Below are positions 45,684 to 54,018 of a stretch of DNA of 64,000 nt, piece after piece; positions within the stretch are counted from its first letter, which is position 1; each line of letters starts with the position of its first letter. The stretch lies in NCBI RefSeq assembly GCF_019429525.1, contig NZ_JAHXZL010000002.1, positions 372,001 through 436,000 of the forward strand, given 5' to 3'. The translations under genes and the position numbers were made by a program. Origin of the DNA: Sphingomonas folli (GTDB lineage: Bacteria; Pseudomonadota; Alphaproteobacteria; Sphingomonadales; Sphingomonadaceae). Under the pieces are notes generated by a model. That model did no database searches and was not told where the DNA came from. It was given only the letters and a program-made list of their open reading frames with translations.

Positions 45684-46199
45684 ATGACGGACGCGCGCGT
45701 GACACTGGTGCTGGGCGGAGCGCGCTCGGGCAAGAGCCGCCACGCCCAGGCGCTCGCCGAGGCGGCCGGCGGCAGGCTCGTCTTCGTCGCGACCGCGCAG
45801 GCGCTCGACGACGAGATGCGCGCGCGCGTGGCGCGGCACCGTGCCGACCGCGACTCGCGCTGGCGCACGGTCGAGGCGCCGCTCGCGCTGGCCGGGACGA
45901 TCGCGGCGGAGGGGACGGCCGGGTCGGTGCTGCTGGTCGACTGCCTGACGCTGTGGGCGTCGAACCTGCTGCTCGGCGAGGAGGACGAGGCGGTGTCGCT
46001 AGGGTCGCTGGACGCGGCACTGCGGGACACCGCCGCGCGGGTGGTGCTGGTGGCGAACGAGGTGGGGCTCGGGATCGTGCCCGACAACGCGCTGGCGCGG
46101 CGCTTCCGCGACCTGGCGGGGACGATCAACCAGCGCGTCGCCGCGCGCGCGGACCGGGTCGTGTTCGTCGCCGCCGGGCTATCGCTGGTGCTGAAATAG
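45684..46199 (+). CDS. cobU: adenosylcobinamide kinase/guanylyltransferase
   Basis: CobU (CobP in Pseudomonas naming) phosphorylates adenosylcobinamide and then adds GMP. The 171-residue protein has the P-loop LGGARSGKSRHAQALAE near residue 10, VFVATAQALDDEMRARVARH with the histidine that carries GMP, LLVDCLTLWASNLL and VANEVGLGIVPDNALARRFRD. The ATG at 45684 has GGGAG upstream. It is divergent from the threonine-phosphate decarboxylase gene. Confidence 0.96.
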   Translation: MTDARVTLVLGGARSGKSRHAQALAEAAGGRLVFVATAQALDDEMRARVARHRADRDSRWRTVEAPLALAGTIAAEGTAGSVLLVDCLTLWASNLLLGEEDEAVSLGSLDAALRDTAARVVLVANEVGLGIVPDNALARRFRDLAGTINQRVAARADRVVFVAAGLSLVLK

Positions 46200-46338
46200 C
46201 GGGCGCCCCTCGCGGTCGCCTCCTCGGGGCGGGGAGACCCCGCCCCTCATCGACCTCACCCCGAGCTGGAGCCGGGATCCATGGCGTCCCGCGTTCGCGG
46301 GAAACAGCTCGCCGGTTGGCGCGGCCGACCAGTTCGCG

Positions 46339-46368
46339 GGGGCCGCGCTCCCGCAGGAGCGCGGCCCC
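46339..46368 (-). terminator. 13-bp hairpin directly after dnaB
   Basis: A perfect stem GGGGCCGCGCTCC-CGCA-GGAGCGCGGCCCC begins three bases beyond the dnaB stop on the minus strand. There is no T-run. It may terminate dnaB; it would also lie downstream of the convergent cobU. Confidence 0.6.
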
Positions 46369-46371
46369 TGT

Positions 46372-47859
46372 TCAATACCCCGCGTAATCCGAGAAGCGCG
46401 TGATCGTCGGGTCGAACTTCAGCACTACCTTGCCCGTCGCGCCGTGGCGCTGCTTGGCGACGATCAGCTCGGCGAGACCGTAGACGCGCTCCATGTCCGC
46501 CGCCCAGCGCGCGTGGTCCTCGAAGACGTTCGCCGAATCGCCCTCCATCGGTCGCTTGGGCTCGCGCTGCGCGGTGTAATAATCCTCGCGATAGACGAAC
46601 CACACCATGTCGGCGTCCTGCTCGATCGACCCCGATTCGCGCAGATCGGAGAGCATCGGGCGCTTGTCCTCGCGCTGCTCCACCGCACGGCTGAGCTGCG
46701 ACAGCGCCAGCACCGGCACATTCATGTCCTTGGCCAGCGTCTTGAGCCCGCGGCTGATCTCGGAAATCTCCTGGACGCGGTTGCCGTCGCCCTTGCCCGA
46801 GCCCGAGAGCAGCTGGAGGTAATCCACCACCACCAGCCCGATCTCGTTGTTGTGGCGGCGCTGGAGCCGGCGCACGCGGGTGTGCAGCGCGCCGATCGAG
46901 AGCCCGCCGGTATCGTCGATGAAGAAGGGCAGATTCTCCAGCTCGGCGGCCGCGGCGGCGAGCTGCTCGAACTCGGTCTTGCTGATCTTGCCCATGCGCA
47001 GCGCCTCCGAGCTGATCCGCGACTGCTCGGCGAGGATACGCGTGGCGAGCTGGTCGGCGCTCATCTCGAGGCTGAAGAAGGCCACTTTGGCGCCGACCGA
47101 CTTCGACGGCGGGATGCCGTCGCGCATGTCGCGCATCCAGCGCTGCGCCGCGTTGAAGGCGATGTTGGTGGCGAGCGAGGTCTTGCCCATGCCCGGGCGA
47201 CCGGCGAGGATCATCAGGTCCGAGTGATGCATGCCGCCGATCTTGGCGTTGACCGAGTCGAGCCCGGTGGTGACGCCCGAGAGGTTGCCGCCCCAGTTGA
47301 GCGCGCGCTCGGCCATCTTCACCGCCGCGGTGCTCGCCTGGGCGAAACTCTTTACCGCATTCTCGGTGCCGCCGTCGGCGGCGACGCGGAACAGCTCCTC
47401 CTCCGCGGCCTCGATCTGCGCGCGCGGGTTGACCTCCTCGCTGGTGTCCATCGCGCGGTCGACCATCGTGTGGCCGACCGAGACAAGCGCGCGGAGCAGC
47501 GCCAGGTCGTAGATCTGCTGCGCGAACTGGCGCGCGCCGATCAGCCCCGCCCCCGATCCAGTGAGCCCCGCGAGATAGCCGACCCCGCCCAGCTCCCTCA
47601 TCCCCTCGTCCGCCTCGAACATCGGGCGCAGCGTCACCGGCGTGGCGAGCATGTCGGTGGCGCGCAGCGACTTGATCGCGGCGAACACGCGGCCGTGGAC
47701 GGGCTCGTAGAAATGCTGCGGCTCGAGCCGGTCGACGATGTCGTCGGCGAGGCGATTGTCGATCATCATCGCGCCCAGCATCGCGGCCTCTGCCTCGACG
47801 TTGCGCGGCAGGTGGACGGGCTCGGGCGATGCCGGCGGTGCGAATGCGAGGGTGGCCAT
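46372..47859 (-). CDS. dnaB: replicative DNA helicase DnaB
   Basis: A 495-residue hexameric replicative helicase. The N-terminal domain starts near PRNVEAEAAMLGAMMIDN; the RecA-like domain has the Walker A GRPGMGKTSLATNIA near residue 230, FSLEMSADQLATRIL, the Walker B VVVDYLQLLSG and the arginine-finger region ISRGLKTLAKDMNVPVLALSQLSR with DLRESGSIEQDAD. No intein is present. The ATG at 47859 gives MATLAFAPPASPEPVHLPRNVEAE; it is divergent from the UPF0262 gene across 106 bp. Confidence 0.97.
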   Translation of the reverse strand: MATLAFAPPASPEPVHLPRNVEAEAAMLGAMMIDNRLADDIVDRLEPQHFYEPVHGRVFAAIKSLRATDMLATPVTLRPMFEADEGMRELGGVGYLAGLTGSGAGLIGARQFAQQIYDLALLRALVSVGHTMVDRAMDTSEEVNPRAQIEAAEEELFRVAADGGTENAVKSFAQASTAAVKMAERALNWGGNLSGVTTGLDSVNAKIGGMHHSDLMILAGRPGMGKTSLATNIAFNAAQRWMRDMRDGIPPSKSVGAKVAFFSLEMSADQLATRILAEQSRISSEALRMGKISKTEFEQLAAAAAELENLPFFIDDTGGLSIGALHTRVRRLQRRHNNEIGLVVVDYLQLLSGSGKGDGNRVQEISEISRGLKTLAKDMNVPVLALSQLSRAVEQREDKRPMLSDLRESGSIEQDADMVWFVYREDYYTAQREPKRPMEGDSANVFEDHARWAADMERVYGLAELIVAKQRHGATGKVVLKFDPTITRFSDYAGY

Positions 47860-47965
47860 CCGCCGGCCTATACGCGCCCGACGCGGCGAGCGGAACGGCG
47901 CGGGCGGTGGAACCTGTGGATGACTCGATTGTGACGGCGGCGCATCGCCTCTATCGAGCGGGCGC

Positions 47966-48448
47966 ATGGCCGATCCGCGGATCATCGACATCGAGCTGGA
48001 CGAGCGCACCATCCTGTGGCGCTCGGCCGACATCGAGCAGGAGCGCCGGATCGCCATCTTCGACCTGATCGAGGGCAATCACTTCGCCCCGCAGCGCGCG
48101 CAGCCGGACGGCTACGACGGTCCCTACAAGGTGCGGCTGTCGGTCGAGGAGGGCCGGCTGGCGCTGGCGATCCGGCGCGCCGACGACACGCCGCTCGAGA
48201 CCCTGGTGCTGGGGCTCGCGCGCTTCCGCCGGCCGATAAAAGATTACTTCGCGATCTGCGATAGTTACTATCAGGCGATCCGCCAGTCGACGCCGCAGCA
48301 GATCGAGACGGTGGACATGGCGCGCCGTGCCATCCACAATGATGCCGCCGACCTGCTGCGCGAGCGGCTCGACGGCAAGGTGGCGATCGACTTCGACACC
48401 GCGCGGCGTCTCTTCACGCTGATCTGCGTCCTTCATATCAAGGCATAA
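47966..48448 (+). CDS. UPF0262 family protein
   Basis: A 160-residue protein of UPF0262, a family found mainly in Alphaproteobacteria: RIIDIELDERTILWRSADIEQERRIAIFDL in two parts (residues 5-34), ALAIRRADDTPLETLVLGLARFRR and FRRPIKDYFAICDSYYQAIR, then a C-terminal DFDTARRLFTLICVLHIK. Function is unknown. It leads a three-gene unit with the GH25-like gene (8 bp later) and cdd. Confidence 0.92.
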   Translation: MADPRIIDIELDERTILWRSADIEQERRIAIFDLIEGNHFAPQRAQPDGYDGPYKVRLSVEEGRLALAIRRADDTPLETLVLGLARFRRPIKDYFAICDSYYQAIRQSTPQQIETVDMARRAIHNDAADLLRERLDGKVAIDFDTARRLFTLICVLHIKA

Positions 48449-48456
48449 GTTTCATC

Positions 48457-49134
48457 ATGTGGGGTTTGGGAAGGATCTTCTTGATTCTGGGTGCGATCGC
48501 GCTCGCGGGCGTGGCCGCGTGGCAGGTCGCGCTCCGCTGGCGGCCGGGGATCGAGCGCTACCCGGTGCAGGGCGTCGACGTGTCCGAGGCGACCGGCGAC
48601 GTGATCTGGCCGGTGGTGAAGGGCGCGGGCGCCGATTTCGGCTATGCCGTGGCGACCGTCGGCGCGACCGCGCGCGACCGCGCTTTCCAGACCAACTGGG
48701 ACGAGATGGCGCGCGCCGGTCTGCGACGCGGCGCGATCCACGTCTTCTCCTTCTGCCAGTCGCCGCGCGCCCAGGCGGACTCGTTCAACACCGTGGTGCC
48801 GCGCGACTCGCAGGCGCTGCCGGTGGCGATCTCGTTCCGCTACGCCGAGGACTGCGCCGATCGCCCGGAGCGCGCCGCGCTGGTCGCCGGCGTGGCGGAC
48901 ATGATCACGCGGATCGAGACTCACACCGGCAAGCCGGTGCTGCTCAAGGTGGCGCGCGAGGTCGAGCGCGACTATCGCCTAACTGAGGCGTTCGACCGGC
49001 CGCTCTGGGCGGTCGGCAATTTCCTCCGCCCCGGCTATGGCGCGCGCGTGTGGCGGATGTGGCGCGCGAGCGACCTGCGCCGCGTCGACGGGGTCGACGG
49101 ACCGGTCAACTGGGACGTGGTGGAGCTGGGATGA
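48457..49134 (+). CDS. membrane-anchored GH25-like (lysozyme fold) protein, probably inactive
   Basis: A 225-residue protein with an N-terminal membrane anchor (about residues 7-26) and a glycoside hydrolase 25 fold by pattern: VQGVDVSEATGDVIWPVVK, then GLRRGAIHVFSF, ADSFNTVV and GKPVLLKV with PLWAVGNF. The first acidic residue D41 is kept, but the DxE catalytic pair expected after LPPVL is I125-S-F127 (LPVAISF), and the ATEG glutamate is V68. It is therefore likely a non-catalytic peptidoglycan-binding or structural relative. It overlaps cdd (ATGA). Confidence 0.75.
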   Translation: MWGLGRIFLILGAIALAGVAAWQVALRWRPGIERYPVQGVDVSEATGDVIWPVVKGAGADFGYAVATVGATARDRAFQTNWDEMARAGLRRGAIHVFSFCQSPRAQADSFNTVVPRDSQALPVAISFRYAEDCADRPERAALVAGVADMITRIETHTGKPVLLKVAREVERDYRLTEAFDRPLWAVGNFLRPGYGARVWRMWRASDLRRVDGVDGPVNWDVVELG

Positions 49135-49592
49135 GCGAGCGGGATCAGGATCAGGCGTGGCAGCTGATCGCGGCGGCGCGCGCGGCGGCGGTGCACGCGC
49201 ACGCGCCCTACTCGCGCTTCGCGGTGGGCGCGGCGGTGCTGCTCGACGACGGCAGCGTGGTCACCGGCGCCAACGTCGAGAACGCCAGCTACGGCCTGTC
49301 ACTCTGCGCCGAGACCGTGGCGATCGCGACCGTCTCCGCCTCCGGGCGGCTGCGCCGGGTGGTGGCGGTGGGCGTGATCGGCGGGGCGATGAACTCGGCC
49401 GGCCGCGCCACCGGCGACGCGCCGGTGCGGCCGTGCGGTCGCTGCCGGCAGGTGCTCAACGAGGCGGCGCAGCTGAGCGGACGCGACCTCGCGGTCCATT
49501 GCGCGGGCGCCGAGGGCGAGGCGGTGGCGAGCTATCGCCTGTCCGAGCTGCTGCCCGACGCCTTCGGGCCGAGCGACCTGGGCGTGCGCTGA
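49131..49592 (+). CDS. cdd: cytidine deaminase
   Basis: A 153-residue tetrameric-type cytidine deaminase of pyrimidine salvage. The zinc site is C59-A-E61 in GLSLCAETVAI and C102 and C105 in RPCGRCRQVL; E61 is the proton shuttle. FAVGAAVLLDDGSVVTGANVENASYG is the substrate-binding part. It is the third gene of the UPF0262 unit, coupled by ATGA. A large palindrome follows the stop. Confidence 0.95.
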   Translation: MSERDQDQAWQLIAAARAAAVHAHAPYSRFAVGAAVLLDDGSVVTGANVENASYGLSLCAETVAIATVSASGRLRRVVAVGVIGGAMNSAGRATGDAPVRPCGRCRQVLNEAAQLSGRDLAVHCAGAEGEAVASYRLSELLPDAFGPSDLGVR

Positions 49593-49618
49593 GGGGCGCG
49601 GCGACCGTCGGAACACCA

Positions 49619-49720
49619 CGGCGTCATCCTGAACTCGTTTCAGGATCCACGGTCCCGCAGGTGCCTCCGCGTATGAGTACGCGGCACGGTGGATCCTGAG
49701 ACGAGCTCAGGATGACGCCG
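49619..49720. repeat. large palindromic repeat (GTCATCCTGA type) after cdd
   Basis: Arms of about 30 bp: left begins GTCATCCTGAACTCG at 49623 and continues to GGATCCAC at 49650; right begins GTGGATCC at 49689 and ends CAGGATGAC at 49716, with 26 of 28 positions complementary. A 38-bp centre lies between. It separates convergent cdd and cyoD and could act as a bidirectional terminator. Confidence 0.8.
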
Positions 49721-49746
49721 GAGGATGTAACGAAGGAGTGTCTATT

Positions 49747-50121
49747 TCACGGCTTCGCCATCGCCGCCATGGGCATCATATTGTGGTCGAGATGCGCCAT
49801 GATCCACAAGGTGCCCCCGACTGTCAGCACCACGATCATCACGCCGAACGCCAGCGCCAGCGTGTTGTTGGTGTTCTCCGGCCCGCTGGTGATGTGGAGG
49901 AAGAAGACGAGATGCACCCCCATCTGCGCCACCGCCAGCACCGCGAGCAGGATCGGGATCGCCGGCGCCCAGACCGCGCCCGAGCCGACCAGCGCGAAAG
50001 ACGCGACCGTCAGCAGCAGCGCCAGCCCCAGCCCCGCCGCATAAGTGGAGAACCGCGCCGCCCCCTCCTTGTGGCCGCCGGGGGCGTGGTCGAGGTGGCG
50101 ATCGCCCTTCTGCTCGCTCAT
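49747..50121 (-). CDS. cyoD: cytochrome bo quinol oxidase subunit IV (CyoD)
   Basis: A 124-residue subunit with three membrane helices; conserved parts are FSTYAAGLGLALLLTVASF, VAQMGVHLVFFLHIT and a final GGTLWIMAHLDHNMMP, as in CyoD. It supports assembly of the haem-copper quinol oxidase. Coupled to cyoC by an ATGA overlap and last of the operon. Confidence 0.94.
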   Translation of the reverse strand: MSEQKGDRHLDHAPGGHKEGAARFSTYAAGLGLALLLTVASFALVGSGAVWAPAIPILLAVLAVAQMGVHLVFFLHITSGPENTNNTLALAFGVMIVVLTVGGTLWIMAHLDHNMMPMAAMAKP

Positions 50122-50765
50122 CCCATCACTCCGTACAGATAGACGACGGTGAACAGCGCGACCCAGATGATGTCGAGCGCGTGCCAGTAGAGGCCGAAGC
50201 ACAGCAGCCTCCGCTGCACGGCGTCGGTGAAGCCCAGCGTCGCCACCTGCCCCATCATCACCGTCAACCATGCCAGCCCGGCGGCAACGTGCAGCCCGTG
50301 CGCGCCCACCAGCGTGAACAGCGCCGAGAGGAAGGCGCTGCGCGTCGGACCGGCTCCCTCCAGGACCAGGTGGGTGAGCTCGTACAGCTCGATCGCGAGG
50401 AAGCTCAGCCCGAGCAGCGCCGTCAGCCCCGCCCACAGATAGGTCGCGCCGGCGCGCTGCTTCACCGCCATGATCGACATCACCCCGCAGGTGAAGCTGG
50501 AGAACAGCAGGCACAGCGTCTCGACGAACACCAGCCGCAGCTCGAACAGCTCGCTCCCCGCCGGCCCGCCCGCGGTGTTCGGCGCGAGCACCGCGTAGGA
50601 CGCGAACAGCCCCGAGAACATGATGATGTCGCTGAGCAGAAAGATCCAGAAGCCGAAGGCGACCGTCACCTGCTTGGGCGCGGGGCCACCCTCGCCGTGG
50701 CCGGGCGGATCGCCCTTCCCCCCGCTCCTGTCCTCGTGCCGCGGGTCGGCGATCTCGCCGCTCAT
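50118..50765 (-). CDS. cyoC: cytochrome bo quinol oxidase subunit III (CyoC)
   Basis: A 215-residue subunit III with five helices: [53 protein letters not shown] and [15 protein letters not shown], ending [21 protein letters not shown] hydrophilic, acidic and glycine-rich N terminus of about 30 residues precedes the first helix. It is coupled to cyoB and cyoD by 4-base overlaps. Confidence 0.95.
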   Translation of the reverse strand: MSGEIADPRHEDRSGGKGDPPGHGEGGPAPKQVTVAFGFWIFLLSDIIMFSGLFASYAVLAPNTAGGPAGSELFELRLVFVETLCLLFSSFTCGVMSIMAVKQRAGATYLWAGLTALLGLSFLAIELYELTHLVLEGAGPTRSAFLSALFTLVGAHGLHVAAGLAWLTVMMGQVATLGFTDAVQRRLLCFGLYWHALDIIWVALFTVVYLYGVMG

Positions 50766-52717
50766 GCCGCCGGCTCCAGCGCGCGCAGCTCCTCGACGCC
50801 GATCTCTCGCTCGCCGGGCTGGTACCAGGCGATCCACAAGGTCGTCGCGAAGCCGGCGAGCAGGCCGAGCACCACCAGCCACCAGATCTGCCACACCAGC
50901 GCGAAGCCCGTGATGTAGGTGAAGAAGGCGCCGACGAAGCCGTAGGCGCTGTTACGCGGCATCTCGATCGGCTCGAGCGGGTCGGGCGTCGCCTCGGCCT
51001 CGCCGCGCTTCATCAGCGCGAGCGCGTCGCGCCCCTCCACCTGGGGCAGTCGTGCGAAGTTCCAGGGCGGCGGGGGCGAGCGAGTCGCCCATTCCAGCGT
51101 CCGCCCGTCCCACGGGTCACCGCTCTCGTCGGCGAGCGAGCGGCGCTCGCGCACCGAGACATAGAGCTGCATCGCGAGGCTGGCGATCCCGCCGAGGATC
51201 AGCAGCGCGCCGAGCCAGGCGGCGATCAGCCACGGCTGCCACGCCGGATTGTCGTAATGCTGGAGCCGCCGCGTCATGCCCATCAGCCCGAGCGCGTAGA
51301 GCGGCATGAAGGCGAGATAGAAGCCGCTGACCCACAGCACCACCGCCGCTCTGCCCCAGCCGTCATGCAGGCGGAAGCCGAACGCCTTCGGGAACCAGTA
51401 GGTGTAGCCCGCGAAAGCGGCGAACAGCACCCCGCCGATGATCACGTTGTGGAAGTGCGCCACCAGGAAGACCGAGTTGTGGAGCACGAAATCGGCCGGG
51501 GGCACCGCCAGCAGCACGCCGGTCATGCCGCCGACGACGAAGGTGGGGATGAACGCCACCGCCCACAGCATCGGCACCTCGAAGCGCAGCCGCCCGCCGT
51601 ACATGGTGAACAGCCAGTTGAAGACCTTCACGCCGGTGGGCACCGCGATGATCATCGTCATCACGCCGAACACGCCGTTGACGTCCGCCCCCGCGCCCAT
51701 CGTGAAGAAATGGTGCAGCCACACCATGAAGGAGAGGATGCAGATCGCCAGCGTGGCGAGCACCATCGAGCGATAGCCGAACAGCGGCTTGCCGCTGAAG
51801 GTCGCGATCACCTCGCTGAACACGCCGAAGGCGGGCAGCACCAGGATGTACACCTCGGGGTGACCCCAGGCCCAGATGAGGTTGACGAACAGCATCTGGT
51901 TGCCGCCCGCCTCGTTGGTGAAGAAGTGGAAGCCGAGGTAGCGATCCAGCGTCAGCATCGCCAGCGTGGCGGTCAGGATCGGGAAGGCCGCGACGATCAG
52001 CAGGTTGCTCGCCAGCGCGGTCCAGCAGAAGATCGGCATCCGGGTGTAGCGCATGCCGGGCGCGCGCATCTTCAGGATCGTGGTGACCAGGTTGATCCCG
52101 CCCAGCAGCGTCCCCGCACCCGAGATCTGCAGCGCCCACAGATAGTAATCCACGCCCACCCCGGGGGAGAAGGCGCGCTCGCTCAGCGGCGGGTAGACCA
52201 GCCAGCCGGTGCGCGCGAACTCGCCGACGACGAGGCTGGTGTTGATCAGCAGCACGCCCGTGGCGGTGAGCCAGAAGCTGACCGAGTTGAGCGTCGGGAA
52301 GGCGACGTCGCGCACGCCCAGCTGGAGCGGCACCGCGAAGTTCATCAGCCCGATCATGAACGGCATCGCCACGAAGAAGATCATGATCGTGCCGTGCGCG
52401 CTGAAGATCTGGTCATAGTGGTCGGGCGGGAGGAAGCCCTTGCCGGCGCCCACCGCCATCGCCTGGTGCGAACGCATCATCAGCGCGTCGGCGAAACCGC
52501 GGATCAGCATCACGAGGGCGAGCAGGCAGTACATCACCCCGATCCGCTTGTGGTCGACCGAGGTGATCCACTCGCGCCAAAGATACGGCAGCCAGCCCTT
52601 GAGCAGGACCGTCGCGCCGGTGCCGAGCAGCACCACGAACAGCACGCCCGCGGTGACCATCACGATCGGCTCGTGCAGCGGGATCGCGTCCCAGCTCAGG
52701 CGCCCGAGCAGCGTCAC
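50762..52717 (-). CDS. cyoB: cytochrome bo quinol oxidase subunit I (CyoB)
   Basis: The 651-residue catalytic subunit that reduces oxygen and pumps protons. The haem b ligand region [11 protein letters not shown], the CuB histidine-tyrosine motif [19 protein letters not shown], the CuB histidine pair in WLHHFFTMG and the haem ligands in [11 protein letters not shown] are all present. Length is close to E. coli CyoB (663). The GTG start at 52717 overlaps the cyoA stop (GTGA). Ubiquinol is the expected donor because CyoA lacks a CuA site. Confidence 0.97.
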   Translation of the reverse strand: MTLLGRLSWDAIPLHEPIVMVTAGVLFVVLLGTGATVLLKGWLPYLWREWITSVDHKRIGVMYCLLALVMLIRGFADALMMRSHQAMAVGAGKGFLPPDHYDQIFSAHGTIMIFFVAMPFMIGLMNFAVPLQLGVRDVAFPTLNSVSFWLTATGVLLINTSLVVGEFARTGWLVYPPLSERAFSPGVGVDYYLWALQISGAGTLLGGINLVTTILKMRAPGMRYTRMPIFCWTALASNLLIVAAFPILTATLAMLTLDRYLGFHFFTNEAGGNQMLFVNLIWAWGHPEVYILVLPAFGVFSEVIATFSGKPLFGYRSMVLATLAICILSFMVWLHHFFTMGAGADVNGVFGVMTMIIAVPTGVKVFNWLFTMYGGRLRFEVPMLWAVAFIPTFVVGGMTGVLLAVPPADFVLHNSVFLVAHFHNVIIGGVLFAAFAGYTYWFPKAFGFRLHDGWGRAAVVLWVSGFYLAFMPLYALGLMGMTRRLQHYDNPAWQPWLIAAWLGALLILGGIASLAMQLYVSVRERRSLADESGDPWDGRTLEWATRSPPPPWNFARLPQVEGRDALALMKRGEAEATPDPLEPIEMPRNSAYGFVGAFFTYITGFALVWQIWWLVVLGLLAGFATTLWIAWYQPGEREIGVEELRALEPAA

Positions 52718-53595
52718 TTGCCCGCCTCCGCGTCGGATTCGCCCTGGTTGCTGGCGTCGCGCGGGCGCTCGGCGGCGGGGGCGCGCTGCGCCACGATCGC
52801 GTCGAACAGTCGCGGCGGCGCGGTGCCGAACATCAGGGGTGCCGGCACGGTGCCGCGCCGCGCGAGCTGTCGGTAGCGCGCCTCGTCGAGCGGCGGCGCG
52901 GCGCGCGCCCGCGCCGCCCAGGCGGTGAACTGCGCCGCGGGCAGCGCGTCGACGGTGAAGGTCATGTCGGAGAAGCCCTTGCCGCTGTAATGCGCGGCGA
53001 TCCCGGGATAGCGCCCGGGCCGGTCGGCGGCGAGGCGGAGCTGAGCCTCCATCCCCGCCATGGCGTAGATCTGGCTGCCGAGCTGCGGCACGAAGAAGCT
53101 GTTCATCACCGTCGCCGAGGTGAGCCGGAAATGGATCGGCGCGCCGGCGGGCACGACCAGGCGATTGACGGTGGCGACGCGCTGGTCGGGGTAGAGGAAA
53201 AGCCACTTCCAGTCGAGCGCGACCACCTGCACCTCGATCGGCGCGGCCGTCGCGGGGATGGGGCGGCGCGGGTCGAGCAGGTGCGCGCCGACCCAGCCGG
53301 TGCCGCCCAGGAACAGCACGATCATCGCGGGCACCGACCAGATCAGCAGCTCGAGCTTGCCCGAATAATCCCAGTCGGGCCGGTAGCGCGCGCGGCGGTT
53401 GCCGGCGCGGAACCACCAGGCGAACGCCACCGTCGCCAGCATCACCGGCACGACGATCAGCAGCATGGCCGCGACCGAGTCGAGCAGGATCTGCTTCTCG
53501 CCGCGCGCCACCGGTCCGCGCGGGTCGAGCACGCCGGCGCTGCACCCCGCCAGCGCGAGCGGCGCGAGCGTGAGCCAACGGCGCGCCGCGATCAC
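52714..53595 (-). CDS. cyoA: cytochrome bo quinol oxidase subunit II (CyoA)
   Basis: A 293-residue lipoprotein subunit II: signal peptide with lipobox LALAGC, two membrane helices at about residues 40-65 and 82-105, then a cupredoxin domain with [36 protein letters not shown] and GFSDMTFTV. The CuA cysteines of cytochrome c oxidases are absent, as in quinol oxidases. The start is a GTG at 53595, overlapping the stop of the DUF5818 gene. Confidence 0.96.
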   Translation of the reverse strand: MIAARRWLTLAPLALAGCSAGVLDPRGPVARGEKQILLDSVAAMLLIVVPVMLATVAFAWWFRAGNRRARYRPDWDYSGKLELLIWSVPAMIVLFLGGTGWVGAHLLDPRRPIPATAAPIEVQVVALDWKWLFLYPDQRVATVNRLVVPAGAPIHFRLTSATVMNSFFVPQLGSQIYAMAGMEAQLRLAADRPGRYPGIAAHYSGKGFSDMTFTVDALPAAQFTAWAARARAAPPLDEARYRQLARRGTVPAPLMFGTAPPRLFDAIVAQRAPAAERPRDASNQGESDAEAGK

Positions 53596-53807
53596 GCCGC
53601 TGCCACTCCATCGACGCTGACGCGGGTCGCGTCGAGCAGCACGCCGCGCACGCGGACTCGCTTGGCGACATGGTCGACCGGCACTCGCCGCAGCTCGAGC
53701 ACGAAGGTGCCGCCGCGGTCGCGCTGGAGGATGAAGGCGCCGCCCTCGCGGACCAACGTGCCGGTCTCGTCGACGGGGCTGCCCGGCATCGCCATGGTCG
53801 CGCCCAT
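53592..53807 (-). CDS. DUF5818-type small protein, first gene of the cyo operon
   Basis: A 71-residue protein whose core, [20 protein letters not shown] followed by [20 protein letters not shown], matches the DUF5818 proteins common in sphingomonads. It has no membrane helix. The stop overlaps the cyoA GTG start, so it is translationally coupled to the oxidase. Start uncertain: ATG 53807 (used), ATG 53795 or an upstream basic extension. Function is unknown; an assembly or regulatory role for the oxidase is conceivable from position only. Confidence 0.65.
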   Translation of the reverse strand: MGATMAMPGSPVDETGTLVREGGAFILQRDRGGTFVLELRRVPVDHVAKRVRVRGVLLDATRVSVDGVAAA

Positions 53808-53889
53808 GCGCCCTCGCCCGCGCCGACGCAAGCGCCGGCGATCGGCCACGTGAGCGAGATCAGGAGAGCGGTCGGACCGACGCGAGCGG

Positions 53890-53965
53890 TGGTGGGCCCG
53901 GCAGGACTCGAACCCGCAACCTAGCCGTTATGAGCGGCCAGCTCTAACCGTTGAGCTACAGGCCC
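53890..53965 (-). tRNA. tRNA with CAT anticodon, probably tRNA-Ile2
   Basis: A 76-nt tRNA on the minus strand starting GGGCCTGTAGCTCAACGG, with anticodon loop CTCATAA and the T-arm GGGTTCGAGTCC, ending GGGCCC-A-CCA. The D-loop length (AGCTCAACGGTTAGAGC) matches bacterial tRNA-Ile2, whose CAT is modified to lysidine, and not the one-base longer loop of elongator Met. The amino-acid identity remains inference. Confidence 0.85.
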
Positions 53966-54018
53966 GCCCGCGTCGGTCCCGCCACGTAGCGGCACGCCGG
54001 GGCGGCTGGCAAGCCGGC

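Noticed and set aside
47915-47923. TGTGGATGA, one mismatch from a DnaA box, between dnaB and UPF0262
   Set aside because: A single degenerate copy without clustered boxes or AT-rich DNA is not evidence for an origin or for DnaA control.
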